A stretch of DNA of 64,000 bases from Bdellovibrio bacteriovorus (GCF_001592755.1 NZ_LUKF01000016.1:1-64000); one strand, 5' to 3'; shown: positions 1 to 9,279, counted from the first letter of the stretch. Program-made: numbers and translations. The notes: generated by a model from the letters alone, not told the origin.

Positions 1-137
1 CAAAACCAATCAAATGCGCTTTTGTGTATCTTGCGCTGACTAGTCTTTAGACGATAACTGACAATTGCGGGCCTCTCTTTGAGACCATTTCTCGCGTAAC
101 CTTAAACAAAAAAATTTTCTTAAAAACCTAGATAAAT

Positions 138-171
138 GTCTCGGCGTTAGACAAGCGTTTCAGCTTGAGAC
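138..171. promoter_or_regulatory. Hairpin in the leader region of the first fibre gene
   Basis: GTCTC (138-142) faces GAGAC (167-171), and inside it CAAGC (152-156) faces GCTTG (163-167); the two pairings share base 167, so only one can form fully. No T-run follows, so it is not an obvious terminator. It lies about 75 bp before the fibre start and could be untranslated-leader structure or an operator. Function unknown. Confidence 0.35.
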
Positions 172-205
172 ATAAATTTCTGTAATCTCTCCAGGTTTTT
201 AGCGG

Positions 206-226
206 AATTGCTCATATTAATTGCTC
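206..226. promoter_or_regulatory. Direct repeat AATTGCTC x2 upstream of the fibre gene
   Basis: AATTGCTC occurs at 206-213 and again at 219-226, 13 bp apart start to start, 20-40 bp before the fibre ATG. The outer bases GCGGA and TCCGC also face each other. This looks like a protein-binding site or duplicated promoter element. No SD sequence is visible between it and the ATG. The rest of 1-245 shows no gene. Confidence 0.35.
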
Positions 227-245
227 CGCTCTCCGATAGATAAAT

Positions 246-3200
246 ATGGTCACACTTCGGAACGTATTTATTATTGTGCTGTCCATATCAATTTGGTTTT
301 TACCCGGGGAAAGCTTCGCTTCGCCTCAGAGTTTAAGCTATCAAGGACGTATTCTAAAATCTGACGGGACACCGTTAGAGTTTAACAATGTCAGTTTTCT
401 TTTTGAAATCACTTCGGCCGACGGAAGTTGCGTCTTGTATCGTGAACAAAAAGATGGCGTGAATATGCAAAACTCTAACGGTGTGTTTGATGTTCCTATC
501 GGAACGGGCACGCGTCTTTACCCAACAGCCCCCGTCTTTGAACTTTCTGAAGTATTTGTAAACGGCAAGTCCCATAATTGTTATGGCAGTGGCAACTGGA
601 GTGCGAGCAACATCTCGGAACGTTTATTGAAAGTTCAGTTCCATGACGGACTGGGATGGAAAGTGATCTCGCCGGCGAACACCATTCGCTCGGTTCCATT
701 TTCTTATACATCTTATAGCGCACAAAAGATCTCTGATAAAAGCGTCAACGACTTGCTATTAAAATCGGCGGCCCCCGCAGCCACCTGTCTTTCGGGTGAA
801 GTGCTTAGTTGGAATGGAACTCAGTTTGTCTGTGTGACTGACGCCGGGGGCTCCGGCGTCATTTCCGATGTAACGGCTGGCACAGGAATCTCTGTTTCTG
901 GAACAACAACGAAAAACATCAGCCTTACAAATACCAGTATCGCGGCTGGTAGCTACGGTTCGCCAACTCAGGTGCCGACTTTCACCGTCGATGCCCAAGG
1001 CCGATTAACAACAGCAAGTTCTGTGACGATCACAGGTGTTTCACCTGGAGGCAGTGCCGGCGGAGATTTATCAGGATCTTATCCAAACCCTACTGTAGCA
1101 AAATTAGCTGGAAAGAATTTGGCAGTAACATCACCTAGTGGCGGGCAGTTTTTGAAGTACGATGGCAGCGAGTGGGAAAACGCGTCTCTTTCATCTGCAG
1201 ACTTAACAGATGCAGGTTCGCTTTTAAAGTCATCTCAAATGCCTGCCACCTGTGCCGTGAATCAAACGCTTACTTTCGTTTCACCGACAGGAGCGTGGAC
1301 ATGCTCTAATATCGGATTGAATTGGTCCCAAATCACTGCGGGAAAACCAACTACACTTATCGGTTATGGCATCACCGACAAAGTCATTAATAATGCAGGC
1401 ACCGACGCAGGAACGGATATCACGTCCCTGCAATCAGGTTTAAATTCTTCCAAGCCAGCGGCAAGTGCTGCTGGAAGAATCTATATCTCCACAGACACCA
1501 AAGAAATTTATCGCGACAATGGGAGCACTTGGATTCGTGTCGCTACGGAGTCCGGAACCAGCACCGCGACATTAACCGGAGTCACCGCGGGCACAGGACT
1601 TTCTGGTGGAGGAACCTCTGGAACAGTCACTCTCAATCTTTCTAACACATCGGTGACGGCGGGTTCTTATGGATCCAGCACTCAAGTTCCTACATTCACT
1701 GTCGACGCTCAAGGCCGCTTAAGTTCTGCTTCACAAGTCACAATTTCTGGCGTGGCCCCCGGAGGAACTGCGGGGGGAGATCTTTCAGGAAGTTTTCCCA
1801 ATCCCACGGTTGCAAAAATCCAGTCTACCAATGTATCTGCAACCGCGCCGTCTATAGTAGGACAAACACTTCGCTATCAATCGAGTCAATGGACGCCGGC
1901 GTTTTTAAATATTGCGGATATTCGCTCGACGATAACTCCCTTTGGTGGAGTTTTTGCTGCGACCGCGTGTGGTGCCGACCAATCTATGTATTACGAATCT
2001 TCGTCAGACACTTTTAAATGTCAAAATATCACTCTGGCCGCTTCGCAAATCACGAGTGGTCAAATTGCCTCGGCGCGATTACCTGCAAGTGCGAACTATT
2101 GGCAAGATGGAGGCTCAGGCAAAATCGTCTATAGCGGTGGTGCCGTTTCCGCAGCCGGTCTTATTGAATCTACCAGTGGTGGTTTTAAATTCCCTGATGG
2201 CAGCACCCTCACCTCTGCCAATGGAATCAGCGCTGCGGGAAGCGCATTTATCGGATCCGCAAGAACTGTCGCGACAGCGAACTGTAGTTGGGGCCTTGAT
2301 AGCACGACATTCGCGACGCTCAATACGGCCAATGCAAACTGTGCTTTACCCACATTGGAAGGGTCTGCTCTTATACCAAGTGAAGGTAAAATCCCAGCCG
2401 TGCGTTTTGCGAATTTGAAAGCAGGTCGATATTTAGTTTATGCCTATGGTGCCTTCTATTCAAACACCGGCAGTTGCTTCTTTCGCATTACTGATGGCAC
2501 TCAAACATCTGAAGCGACAAACACCCATTCCGCAACTACGGATCGAACAAGTCTGATCGTTGGCGAGTTCAACTACACTGCAGACCAACCCACAATCACT
2601 TATAAAATTGAAATACGCAGATGGACGGGCTCGGGTCCTTGTAACATCAGCAATGCGGTCGATTATGGCGCTGGACAGACTTTTAAAATGAGTCTGTACC
2701 GAGTCGAAAAACCCGCAGAAGCTTCTGATAATTTAGGTGATCATGTCGCCACAAACAATCTTGTCTTAGGCAATCACTACTTGTCCGGCGATGGCTCTAA
2801 CTCAGGAATTGGAATCACAGCTTCAGGCAATGTGGGCGTGGGTACCAACGCGCCTGTCACAACTTTAGATGCTCGCGGCGAAGTTCGTATTGGCAATACA
2901 GGAGCAAGTTGCAGCGGCGCGATTGAAGGCGCCACTCGATATAATAGCACCTCAAAGAAATTAGAATTCTGTGACGGCAGCACTTGGCGCCCCGTCACTT
3001 CAACCACCCGCAGAACTGTGTGCACCTATGATAACTCCGCCTACAGCACACAAGTGAATGGACAGAACTTAATAAACTGGGGAGCCGGTCATTGTGACAA
3101 CGGTTACCCTAGCAGTGGTTGTGTTGGTTATCTTTCTAAAGCCGTGGCCTGCGGAAGTGATAGCGATTGGGCCGCATTAGGTCCAAATGAAACACCTTAC

Positions 3201-3302
3201 GGCGGAGGCGTGGCGGTCGGAGCCAATGGCGGTATTTCATGGTCGATGGCGACTCCATGTACCGGAGTCTGGGTGCGCGCGGTGTACGAATGTTCTAACT
3301 AG
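246..3302 (+). CDS. MAT-like trimeric fibre protein, jelly-roll-like plus C-terminal tip domain
   Basis: Predicted exported fibre of 1018 aa. Residues 1-26 are a signal peptide ending near SFA-SPQ. Residues about 27-175 form the base domain (SPQSLSYQGRIL, SFLFEI) shared with the next gene. A shaft of phage-fibre-like repeats follows: TFTVDAQGRL and GGDLSGSYPNP around residue 270 and again around 510. Residues about 670-820, rich in aromatic strands, resemble a C1q/TNF-like jelly roll. VGVGTNAPVTTLD (near 865) is a chaperone-like fibre motif, and residues about 920-1018 are a Cys-containing tip. The architecture matches Bdellovibrio mosaic adhesive trimer proteins, which recognise prey surfaces. 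The ligand is unknown. No clear SD precedes the ATG. Confidence 0.85.
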   Translation: MVTLRNVFIIVLSISIWFLPGESFASPQSLSYQGRILKSDGTPLEFNNVSFLFEITSADGSCVLYREQKDGVNMQNSNGVFDVPIGTGTRLYPTAPVFELSEVFVNGKSHNCYGSGNWSASNISERLLKVQFHDGLGWKVISPANTIRSVPFSYTSYSAQKISDKSVNDLLLKSAAPAATCLSGEVLSWNGTQFVCVTDAGGSGVISDVTAGTGISVSGTTTKNISLTNTSIAAGSYGSPTQVPTFTVDAQGRLTTASSVTITGVSPGGSAGGDLSGSYPNPTVAKLAGKNLAVTSPSGGQFLKYDGSEWENASLSSADLTDAGSLLKSSQMPATCAVNQTLTFVSPTGAWTCSNIGLNWSQITAGKPTTLIGYGITDKVINNAGTDAGTDITSLQSGLNSSKPAASAAGRIYISTDTKEIYRDNGSTWIRVATESGTSTATLTGVTAGTGLSGGGTSGTVTLNLSNTSVTAGSYGSSTQVPTFTVDAQGRLSSASQVTISGVAPGGTAGGDLSGSFPNPTVAKIQSTNVSATAPSIVGQTLRYQSSQWTPAFLNIADIRSTITPFGGVFAATACGADQSMYYESSSDTFKCQNITLAASQITSGQIASARLPASANYWQDGGSGKIVYSGGAVSAAGLIESTSGGFKFPDGSTLTSANGISAAGSAFIGSARTVATANCSWGLDSTTFATLNTANANCALPTLEGSALIPSEGKIPAVRFANLKAGRYLVYAYGAFYSNTGSCFFRITDGTQTSEATNTHSATTDRTSLIVGEFNYTADQPTITYKIEIRRWTGSGPCNISNAVDYGAGQTFKMSLYRVEKPAEASDNLGDHVATNNLVLGNHYLSGDGSNSGIGITASGNVGVGTNAPVTTLDARGEVRIGNTGASCSGAIEGATRYNSTSKKLEFCDGSTWRPVTSTTRRTVCTYDNSAYSTQVNGQNLINWGAGHCDNGYPSSGCVGYLSKAVACGSDSDWAALGPNETPYGGGVAVGANGGISWSMATPCTGVWVRAVYECSN

Positions 3303-3321
3303 GAAAGGCAGAACGCTGGTT

Positions 3322-5679
3322 ATGAAGACCTTCTTGTACGTTTCAAAAATAACGATGCTTGTCTTCATCATCACTTATTCACTAGTGGCGAATGCATCGC
3401 CACAAAGCTTAAGTTATCAAGGCCGTATTCTAAAAACGGACGGCACACCCTTGCAGTTCAACAATGTCAGTTTTCTTTTTGAGATCACATCTGCGGATGG
3501 AAACTGTGTTTTGTATCGAGAACAAAAAGATGCCGTGAACATGCAAAACTCGAATGGCGTCTTTGACGTACCTATCGGATTAGGCACTCGCTTGTTTCCG
3601 ACAGGTCCCGTGTTTTCTCTTTCGGATGTCTTTGTTAACGGCATCACTTATTCTTGTGCCGGCAGCGGTTCTTGGATTGCCAGCAATGCGGCGGAAAGAC
3701 TTTTAAAGGTGCAGTTCCACGATGGCTTGGGTTGGAATGTCATTTCCCCCGCAAACATCATTCGTTCCGTGCCATTTGCGCACACAGCCTACAGCGCGCA
3801 AAAGATTGCAGATAAATCTCTGAATGATCTCGTACTAAAATCCACCATCCCTGGATCCTCTTGTACCGCAGGACAAGTCATTACTTGGGACGGAGGTGTT
3901 TTCAAATGTGTCACTGATGCCGGTGGAGCCGGCGTTATTACCGATGTCCTTGCAGGAACAGGAATCAATGTCACCGGCACAACATCCAAGACCGTAGGAC
4001 TGAATAACACAGCCGTCACACCAGGAGCCTATGGGTCTTCTACACAAGTTGCTACTTTCACTGTTGATGCTCAAGGCCGATTGACCTCGGCCTCGAACGT
4101 CACCATTACAGGCATCACTCCCGGTGGCGCCGCCAGCGGAGATTTAACCGGCAATTATCCGAATCCTTCTGTAGCGAAAATACAGGGCACAACGGTATCG
4201 GGATCCTCCCCCACTGGAACGGGTCAGGTTTTGCGTTATCAATCTAGTCAATGGACTCCCGCCTTCTTGAGTGTCGCCGACATTCGTTCAACTATAGCTC
4301 CCTTCGGTGGCGCTTTTGCTAATGCTACTTGCGGCGCAGATCAGTCGATGTACTACGAATCCTCAACGGACACCTTCAAGTGTCAGAACATTGGCCTTTC
4401 CGCATCGCAAATCACGAGTGGCCAGATCGACGTATCACGACTGCCTTCCAGTGCGACCCTTTGGCAAGAAAATGGTGCCGGCACAATTTACTACAACGGA
4501 AATAAAGTTGGGGTTGGCACAAATACTCCGCGAGTCGCTTTGGATATCGGGAGTAAAACAGATGCCTTGGCGGTTCCCGTAGGCACGACAGCACAGCAGC
4601 CCGCGACTCCTGCCATGGGCTTTATTCGATTCAATACGACACTGGCCGCGTTGGAAGTCTTCGATGGGACAACGTGGGTGGTGCTTGATAACGGCAATAA
4701 CTATGTCAGTCCTGCCGGTCTTATCACTGCATTTTCACGTAACACTTGTCCTGCGGGATGGCTTGAGGCCAATGGCGCCGCTATTTCGCGAACGACTTAT
4801 GCATCTCTTTTTTCTGCTATTGGAACAACATTTGGAACAGGTGATGGAAGTTCCACTTTCAATCTGCCTGATCTGCGCGGCGAATTTATCCGGGGCTTCG
4901 ATAACGGGCGTGGTGTCGACTCGGGCCGCGTATTTGGTTCAAAACAAAAAGGTTCGCTTCTTGTCGGTGACGATGGTAACGGCGTGAATTCCGTTTCCAT
5001 GTCGGGCACTTTCGCGGCCACCACTCAATCAGATCCTATTGTTGCTACGGACTATCCTGGCGTAGCCGCTTCAACCACTGCGGCAGATAGCGTAAATTAT
5101 TACACAACATCGGCTGTTCCTAATTATTACGGCGTGTCACGACCTCGCAACGTGGCCTTAATTTATTGTGTGAGTACGGCCAGTAGCTCGCAAAGAACGG
5201 TGGCGAGCGCGGGATCAGGAACGGCGAATACAGTTCCTGTTTGGACAAGCACTACAGCCCTGGGTGACAGTCCCCTCACGGTCTCTGGTGGAAATGTCGG
5301 CATCGGCACCAGCACACCTTCAGCAAATTTAGAAGTGAATGGAACGATTAAGTTTGGCGGACAGAAGATTGCACGAGTCACAACTTGTAAGCGCACCGGA
5401 AGTGTCTCGACATTCAATGCAAATTGCTTTTACTGGAAGTGGGCCGCGGGTGACTGTGATAACGGTTTACCTGTAGGCAATTGCACGGGCTTTATGGTGA
5501 AAGCCGCTCATGGAGGCGAAGATCAAGATTGGGAAGTATGGGTGCCCGGCGAGACTATGACTCCCGCGACCTGCAGTCCAAATACAACAGCGGCCCCTAA
5601 TGGCGGTATGTCGTGGTGGTGCACAGGGTGCGCAAACTCAGGACTGCGCGTATCGGCCACGTATATGTGCGATCAATAA
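3322..5679 (+). CDS. MAT-like trimeric fibre protein with phage tail-collar domain
   Basis: Exported fibre of 785 aa, a tandem relative of the gene before it. ATG 3322 gives a clean signal peptide ending VANA-SPQ; an in-frame extension to 3187 would run into the upstream gene. GGAAAGG next to the upstream stop serves as SD. The base domain and one GGDL-type shaft repeat are shared, as is the QSSQWTPAFL segment. Residues about 465-535 are a phage tail-collar domain (CPAGWLEANG, FNLPDLRGEFIRGFD). VGIGTSTP lies near 658, followed by a tip (about 685-785) related to, but clearly different from, the first gene's tip. Probably co-transcribed with it (19-bp gap). Likely a prey or surface adhesin; the target is unknown. 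Confidence 0.85.
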   Translation: MKTFLYVSKITMLVFIITYSLVANASPQSLSYQGRILKTDGTPLQFNNVSFLFEITSADGNCVLYREQKDAVNMQNSNGVFDVPIGLGTRLFPTGPVFSLSDVFVNGITYSCAGSGSWIASNAAERLLKVQFHDGLGWNVISPANIIRSVPFAHTAYSAQKIADKSLNDLVLKSTIPGSSCTAGQVITWDGGVFKCVTDAGGAGVITDVLAGTGINVTGTTSKTVGLNNTAVTPGAYGSSTQVATFTVDAQGRLTSASNVTITGITPGGAASGDLTGNYPNPSVAKIQGTTVSGSSPTGTGQVLRYQSSQWTPAFLSVADIRSTIAPFGGAFANATCGADQSMYYESSTDTFKCQNIGLSASQITSGQIDVSRLPSSATLWQENGAGTIYYNGNKVGVGTNTPRVALDIGSKTDALAVPVGTTAQQPATPAMGFIRFNTTLAALEVFDGTTWVVLDNGNNYVSPAGLITAFSRNTCPAGWLEANGAAISRTTYASLFSAIGTTFGTGDGSSTFNLPDLRGEFIRGFDNGRGVDSGRVFGSKQKGSLLVGDDGNGVNSVSMSGTFAATTQSDPIVATDYPGVAASTTAADSVNYYTTSAVPNYYGVSRPRNVALIYCVSTASSSQRTVASAGSGTANTVPVWTSTTALGDSPLTVSGGNVGIGTSTPSANLEVNGTIKFGGQKIARVTTCKRTGSVSTFNANCFYWKWAAGDCDNGLPVGNCTGFMVKAAHGGEDQDWEVWVPGETMTPATCSPNTTAAPNGGMSWWCTGCANSGLRVSATYMCDQ

Positions 5680-5740
5680 TTCCGCGACGAATAATTGGCC
5701 GCGATTCTGACAAAGCGCCAGCCCTTGGTCGGTTACGGAC

Positions 5741-5769
5741 TCGACAGGGTTCGCATGCTTTTCTATTCT
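5741..5769 (+). promoter_or_regulatory. Candidate sigma70-type promoter for the cell-wall amidase
   Basis: TCGACA (5741-5746), a 17-bp spacer, then TATTCT (5764-5769). The -10 ends six bases before ATG 5776, so the transcript would have almost no leader if that ATG is used. An alternative in-frame ATG at 5755 has AGGG upstream and would argue against this promoter. Confidence 0.3.
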
Positions 5770-5775
5770 AGAAAA

Positions 5776-6561
5776 ATGATTCTACTTAAAACCAAAAAGC
5801 TTTTGGCGCTGGGACTTCTTTCTTGGAGTCTTCCCGCCTCTGCCTTGCACATCATGATCGATCCCGGTCATGGAGGTGTTGATACGGGCGCCGTGCATGG
5901 AGCCGCAAAAGAAGCGGATTTGGTTTTAAAAGTCGCTCAACGTTTAAAAACCATCTTAGAAAAAAACACGGACTTCAAAGTCAGCATCACACGCACAACA
6001 GATCGCAACTTGGGTCTTCCTTCGCGGGTGAAGATGGCCGAGGATGCCAAAGCTGATTTGTTCGTCAGCCTTCACGCCAATGCGGCTTCTGATCAGCGCG
6101 CCAAAGGTGTTGAATTCTTTTTTCAAAACAATCTTCCCCCTGATGAAGAAAGTTTATTTCTAGCCAGCCAAGAAAATCAGATGGTTCTTAATAGCAAGGA
6201 ACTTCACGATATTTCTGGTGGTGACGAGCTTTCAAAAAAAGGGGACGTTGCCGCGATCGTCGAAGATCTGCGTCGTCAGAACCGCATGGAAAGCAGCTTG
6301 CACTTGTCAAAGACACTGACGCAAGTGTGGAACGCTGACAGCAGCGCCACGCACGCGACAATCAAACAAGCTCCGTTCTATGTCATTTCAAAAACATCGA
6401 TGCCGTCAGTACTTATTGAAATCGGTTTTTTGACGAATCCTCGCGAAGCTAAAAGACTTTTGACGTCGGAATACCAGAGTGATCTTGCTCAAAAAATCTA
6501 CAGCGCCCTGCTCTCTTACAAAGAAAAGATGGACAACCGCACAGCGAAGACATTAGATTAG
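5776..6561 (+). CDS. N-acetylmuramoyl-L-alanine amidase (Amidase_3 family)
   Basis: Zinc amidase that cuts the bond between muramic acid and the stem peptide of peptidoglycan, acting in the periplasm. Signal peptide 1-23 (LPASA). The catalytic domain starts at once: IDPGHGG with zinc ligand His32, Glu46 in AAKEAD, His100 in SLHANAA and the catalytic Glu near residue 216 in LIEIGFLTN, so all key residues are present. The 261-aa length means no AMIN or SPOR targeting domain. ATG 5776 gives the cleanest signal peptide, but ATG 5755, with AGGG upstream, is a real alternative. It sits 24 bp before rph. A role in septum splitting or prey-wall digestion is inference. Confidence 0.88.
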   Translation: MILLKTKKLLALGLLSWSLPASALHIMIDPGHGGVDTGAVHGAAKEADLVLKVAQRLKTILEKNTDFKVSITRTTDRNLGLPSRVKMAEDAKADLFVSLHANAASDQRAKGVEFFFQNNLPPDEESLFLASQENQMVLNSKELHDISGGDELSKKGDVAAIVEDLRRQNRMESSLHLSKTLTQVWNADSSATHATIKQAPFYVISKTSMPSVLIEIGFLTNPREAKRLLTSEYQSDLAQKIYSALLSYKEKMDNRTAKTLD

Positions 6562-6585
6562 CCCCATTCCCACCTGGAGGTTATC

Positions 6586-7317
6586 ATGCGCGTCGACGGC
6601 CGTCTTTTTGATCAATTAAGACAAGTTAAAATCACTCCTCATGTCTCTGAATATGCCGAAGGCTCTTGCATTGTTGAGTTTGGCAAAACCAAAGTTCTTT
6701 GCACAGCGACTTACGAATCGAAAGCTCCACAGTGGTTGATGGGCACGGGTGCAGGCTGGGTGACGGCGGAATATGGGATGCTTCCTCGCTCGACTCACAC
6801 GCGTATTAAACGTGAAAAATCAATGACAGGTGGACGCACGCAAGAGATCTCGCGCTTGATTGGTCGCTCTCTTCGCGCGGCTGTGGATTTAAAACTTCTT
6901 GGTGAAAAACAAATCATCGTCGACTGCGATGTTCTTAATGCTGACGGCGGAACTCGCACGGCTTCGGTCACAGGCGGCTTCGTTGCTTTGGCCTTGGCTT
7001 GTAAAAAACTTGTAGAGGTGAGCGAGATCAAAGCCTTCCCTTTGATCAACTATGTTTCTGCGATCAGTGTCGGTCTTCATAATAACAATGTTCTTTTGGA
7101 TCTAAACTACGATGAGGACTCTGCGATCGGAACAGACATGAACTTCGTGATGACCGATAAAGGTCATTTCGTTGAAGTACAAGGCACTGCCGAACACACT
7201 CCGTTTTCTCGTGAACAGCTTTTCACGATGATGGATGTCGCAGAAAAAGGGTGTCGTGAACTTTTCATTCACCAGGCTTCTGTTGTAAATGAAATCTATC
7301 GTTTGGCGGGAAGATAA
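6586..7317 (+). CDS. rph: Ribonuclease PH
   Basis: Phosphate-dependent 3'-5' exoribonuclease that trims the 3' ends of tRNA precursors; forms a hexameric ring in the cytoplasm. At 243 aa it is the standard length. The family motifs are clear: MRVDGR at the start, TEYGMLPRST-like AEYGMLPRSTHTR near residue 60-75, GGRTQEISRLIGRSLRAA, CDVLNADGGTRTAS and the C-terminal VQGTAEHTPFSR. SD TGGAGGT lies just upstream of the ATG. Its stop is separated by one base from the rdgB start, so the two are almost certainly co-transcribed and translationally coupled, a common bacterial pairing. Confidence 0.97.
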   Translation: MRVDGRLFDQLRQVKITPHVSEYAEGSCIVEFGKTKVLCTATYESKAPQWLMGTGAGWVTAEYGMLPRSTHTRIKREKSMTGGRTQEISRLIGRSLRAAVDLKLLGEKQIIVDCDVLNADGGTRTASVTGGFVALALACKKLVEVSEIKAFPLINYVSAISVGLHNNNVLLDLNYDEDSAIGTDMNFVMTDKGHFVEVQGTAEHTPFSREQLFTMMDVAEKGCRELFIHQASVVNEIYRLAGR

Positions 7318-7318
7318 G

Positions 7319-7912
7319 ATGGAACTTTGGATTGCCACTGGGAACAAAGGAAAGCTGACTGAATATAAGCAGCTTCTGCGCGAAATCGCCGAACTAAAAA
7401 TTTTCTCTCAAAGCGATATTCCGTCTTTCACTCCTCGTCCCGAGGATGGAAAAACTTTTGAAGACAATGCTCGTATCAAAGCCAAAACTTTGCGCGCGGT
7501 GAAAAACAATGTGTGGGTTTTAGGTGAAGACTCGGGCCTAGTTGTTGAAGGTCTTAATGGTCTTCCGGGCATTCATTCCGCAAGATACGCGGGTCCTAAA
7601 GCTTCAGATAGCGAAAACGTCGCTAAGCTTTTGAAAATGATCACATTAAAACCAATGCCGAATAAGAATGCGAAGTTCGTGTGTTCGACAGTGGTTTACA
7701 CGCCAGCTGGCGAAGAGTGGGTTTTCACGGGCGAGATGAAGGGCACGATTGCTCCAAAACCCGCCGGCCTTCATGGCTTTGGTTATGACCCCGTCTTCAT
7801 TCCTGAAGGACAAACTCAGACTTTGGCGGAATTGGGAGCTGGTTATAAGAGCCAGCACTCTCACCGTTCTCAAGCTGTGAAAGCGTTCTTAGAGAAACTT
7901 TTAAACGGATAG
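7319..7912 (+). CDS. rdgB: XTP/dITP diphosphatase (Ham1/RdgB)
   Basis: Cleans the nucleotide pool by hydrolysing dITP, XTP and ITP to monophosphates, preventing their incorporation into nucleic acid. 197 aa, normal for the family. Visible motifs: IATGNKGKLTEY at the N terminus, FEDNARIKA, EDSGLVVEGLNGLPGIHSARY with metal-binding acids, GFGYDPVFIPEG and the C-terminal SHRSQAVKAF. Translation most likely starts at ATG 7319, one base after the rph stop; a longer in-frame start at 7289 lies inside rph and is not needed. Confidence 0.96.
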   Translation: MELWIATGNKGKLTEYKQLLREIAELKIFSQSDIPSFTPRPEDGKTFEDNARIKAKTLRAVKNNVWVLGEDSGLVVEGLNGLPGIHSARYAGPKASDSENVAKLLKMITLKPMPNKNAKFVCSTVVYTPAGEEWVFTGEMKGTIAPKPAGLHGFGYDPVFIPEGQTQTLAELGAGYKSQHSHRSQAVKAFLEKLLNG

Positions 7913-7929
7913 TAACTCACATATTTGTG

Positions 7930-7959
7930 TTTACACGATAGACTTTCGTAATCTATTGT
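7930..7959 (+). promoter_or_regulatory. Candidate promoter abutting the metallopeptidase start
   Basis: TTTACA (7930-7935), 18 bp, TATTGT (7954-7959). The -10 ends seven bases before ATG 7967 and there is no SD in the intervening ACACAAA, so the mRNA may be leaderless. A second pairing (TTGTGT 7925-7930 with TAATCT 7949-7954) is also possible. Confidence 0.4.
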
Positions 7960-7966
7960 ACACAAA

Positions 7967-8698
7967 ATGAAGTACTTGTTTTTCCTTATTAGCGTAACTA
8001 TCTCTCCCCCCAGCTACGCTCAGACCTGCCCATCCAACGAACATTGGGTCTCGCCCCATACACGCAGCTCATATGTAACCGCAAATGGAAAAACCGTGCG
8101 ACCCGCTTTCATTAAGGGCCATTGCCGGAAAAATCCTGAAGGTTATACCACATGGCTCCCCAAAATTCAGGACAATTTACCTTCAAACTGGCCACATAAA
8201 AATGAGAGTTCAAGAACGTGGAGTACCGAAGAAAAAGAAAAAGTTCTAGAAGCAATGGCCACGATTCCTCCTGAATTATGGAGTCCCAAAATAACAGGTA
8301 TACACAGAGCAAAACGATCAAAAGATCATCCTAATCCGGCAACTTCTGCCGATGGGATTATTGTGGTTTATGATAGTGCATTTGAAAGAGAACGAAATCT
8401 CGCCCGAATTTTCACCCATGAACTGGCGCACCAGAAGTATTATGATATGACTCTTGAGCAAAGAGAAAGCTATTGGTATCCTATGAACTGGCTTCCGATT
8501 AATTCTCCGAAGAATATTTTCATATCCCGATCGGAAGGGTTTGTACAAGACGATGGTCGGGAGTCTCCAGAAGAGGACTTTGCAAACAACGTAGAATACT
8601 TTCTTTTTGATCCAAAAAAGTTAGAAAAAACTACACCCCATGCGACAAAATGGATAAAAAAGTACTTCGGTGATAAATTTAAAATAAGGGAGAAATAG
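7967..8698 (+). CDS. Secreted zinc-metallopeptidase-like protein (HELAH motif)
   Basis: 243-aa exported protein; signal peptide 1-18 (SYA-QTCP). Near residue 152 it has HELAHQKYYD, an HExxH zinc site, and about 47 residues on SPEEDFANNVEYFLFDP supplies an acidic third ligand, the gluzincin-like arrangement. Seen in sequence: both motifs, two N-terminal Cys residues and a basic C terminus. The family was not identified beyond this, and proteolysis is inference. It stands two bases before the BamE-like lipoprotein gene, so the two form an operon. No SD precedes the ATG. Possible substrates include prey periplasmic protein or self envelope protein. Confidence 0.7.
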   Translation: MKYLFFLISVTISPPSYAQTCPSNEHWVSPHTRSSYVTANGKTVRPAFIKGHCRKNPEGYTTWLPKIQDNLPSNWPHKNESSRTWSTEEKEKVLEAMATIPPELWSPKITGIHRAKRSKDHPNPATSADGIIVVYDSAFERERNLARIFTHELAHQKYYDMTLEQRESYWYPMNWLPINSPKNIFISRSEGFVQDDGRESPEEDFANNVEYFLFDPKKLEKTTPHATKWIKKYFGDKFKIREK

Positions 8699-8700
8699 TA

Positions 8701-9228
8701 ATGAAAAATATCCTATGTTTACTCCTCACCGCTCTCCAACTTTCAGCCTGCGCTCTCCTAGAAAAGCAGCATCGGGAACTCCCGGCTTCGGTTCTGGGTT
8801 TGCTTTCTCCCGGCCAATCCACTACGGGTGAGGTTACCGCAAAATTAGGCTCACCGAATATGAAGGTGAGCCTTCCTGATAATGAAACAGCTTGGATTTA
8901 CTTGAACAAAGAATCTAAAAGCACGCGTCTGTCCATAATTTTTGACACCCCAAAGAGTGTTATAAAATCTATACACTGGTTTGCTTCTTCGACAGATCCC
9001 GAAGTTCAATTAAATACAGCCAAAAAACAGTTTGCAAATGACACCTTCACGGCAGCATCCAGCTCTTGGATTAATCCACATGCCTCCCCTGACGAAGTTA
9101 TATATAACAATGCAGACTCTACTGTTCATATTGCTCTAAGAAAGAGTAGAAATGAAGTCAGCGCTATAAGTAAAAGCGATGGCAGTGCAGTCGCAGACCG
9201 TAAACCTGCTTCCAAATTCGAGCTATAG
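8701..9228 (+). CDS. BamE/SmpA-like lipoprotein
   Basis: 175-aa predicted lipoprotein with lipobox LSAC (Cys about 17). Residues about 35-60 carry LSPGQSTTGEVTAKLGSPN, the small-domain signature of BamE/SmpA/OmlA-type outer-membrane lipoproteins, followed by a strand pair ending in AWIYL. The C-terminal half has no recognised motif. It follows the metallopeptidase gene by two bases. It is longer than a typical BamE (about 110 aa) and need not be part of the BAM complex; many proteins share this fold. Role unknown. Confidence 0.6.
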   Translation: MKNILCLLLTALQLSACALLEKQHRELPASVLGLLSPGQSTTGEVTAKLGSPNMKVSLPDNETAWIYLNKESKSTRLSIIFDTPKSVIKSIHWFASSTDPEVQLNTAKKQFANDTFTAASSSWINPHASPDEVIYNNADSTVHIALRKSRNEVSAISKSDGSAVADRKPASKFEL

Positions 9229-9279
9229 CAGCCTCCTTTTTCTTACAGGCCTTTTAAAATTCGCCAGCAACATTCATTG

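Noticed and set aside
213-239. Flagellar sigma28-type promoter (CCGATA near 233) before the first fibre
   Set aside because: The -10-like string is present but no TAAA-type -35 stands at the right distance, and it would sit too close to the ATG.
1942-2418. 158-aa frame inside the first fibre gene
   Set aside because: Second frame of a repeat-rich gene, no SD, no recognisable domain.
246-5679. Prophage tail-fibre region
   Set aside because: Fibre and tail-collar motifs are present, but both proteins have signal peptides and no capsid, terminase, tail tube or integrase gene is nearby; the MAT explanation fits better.
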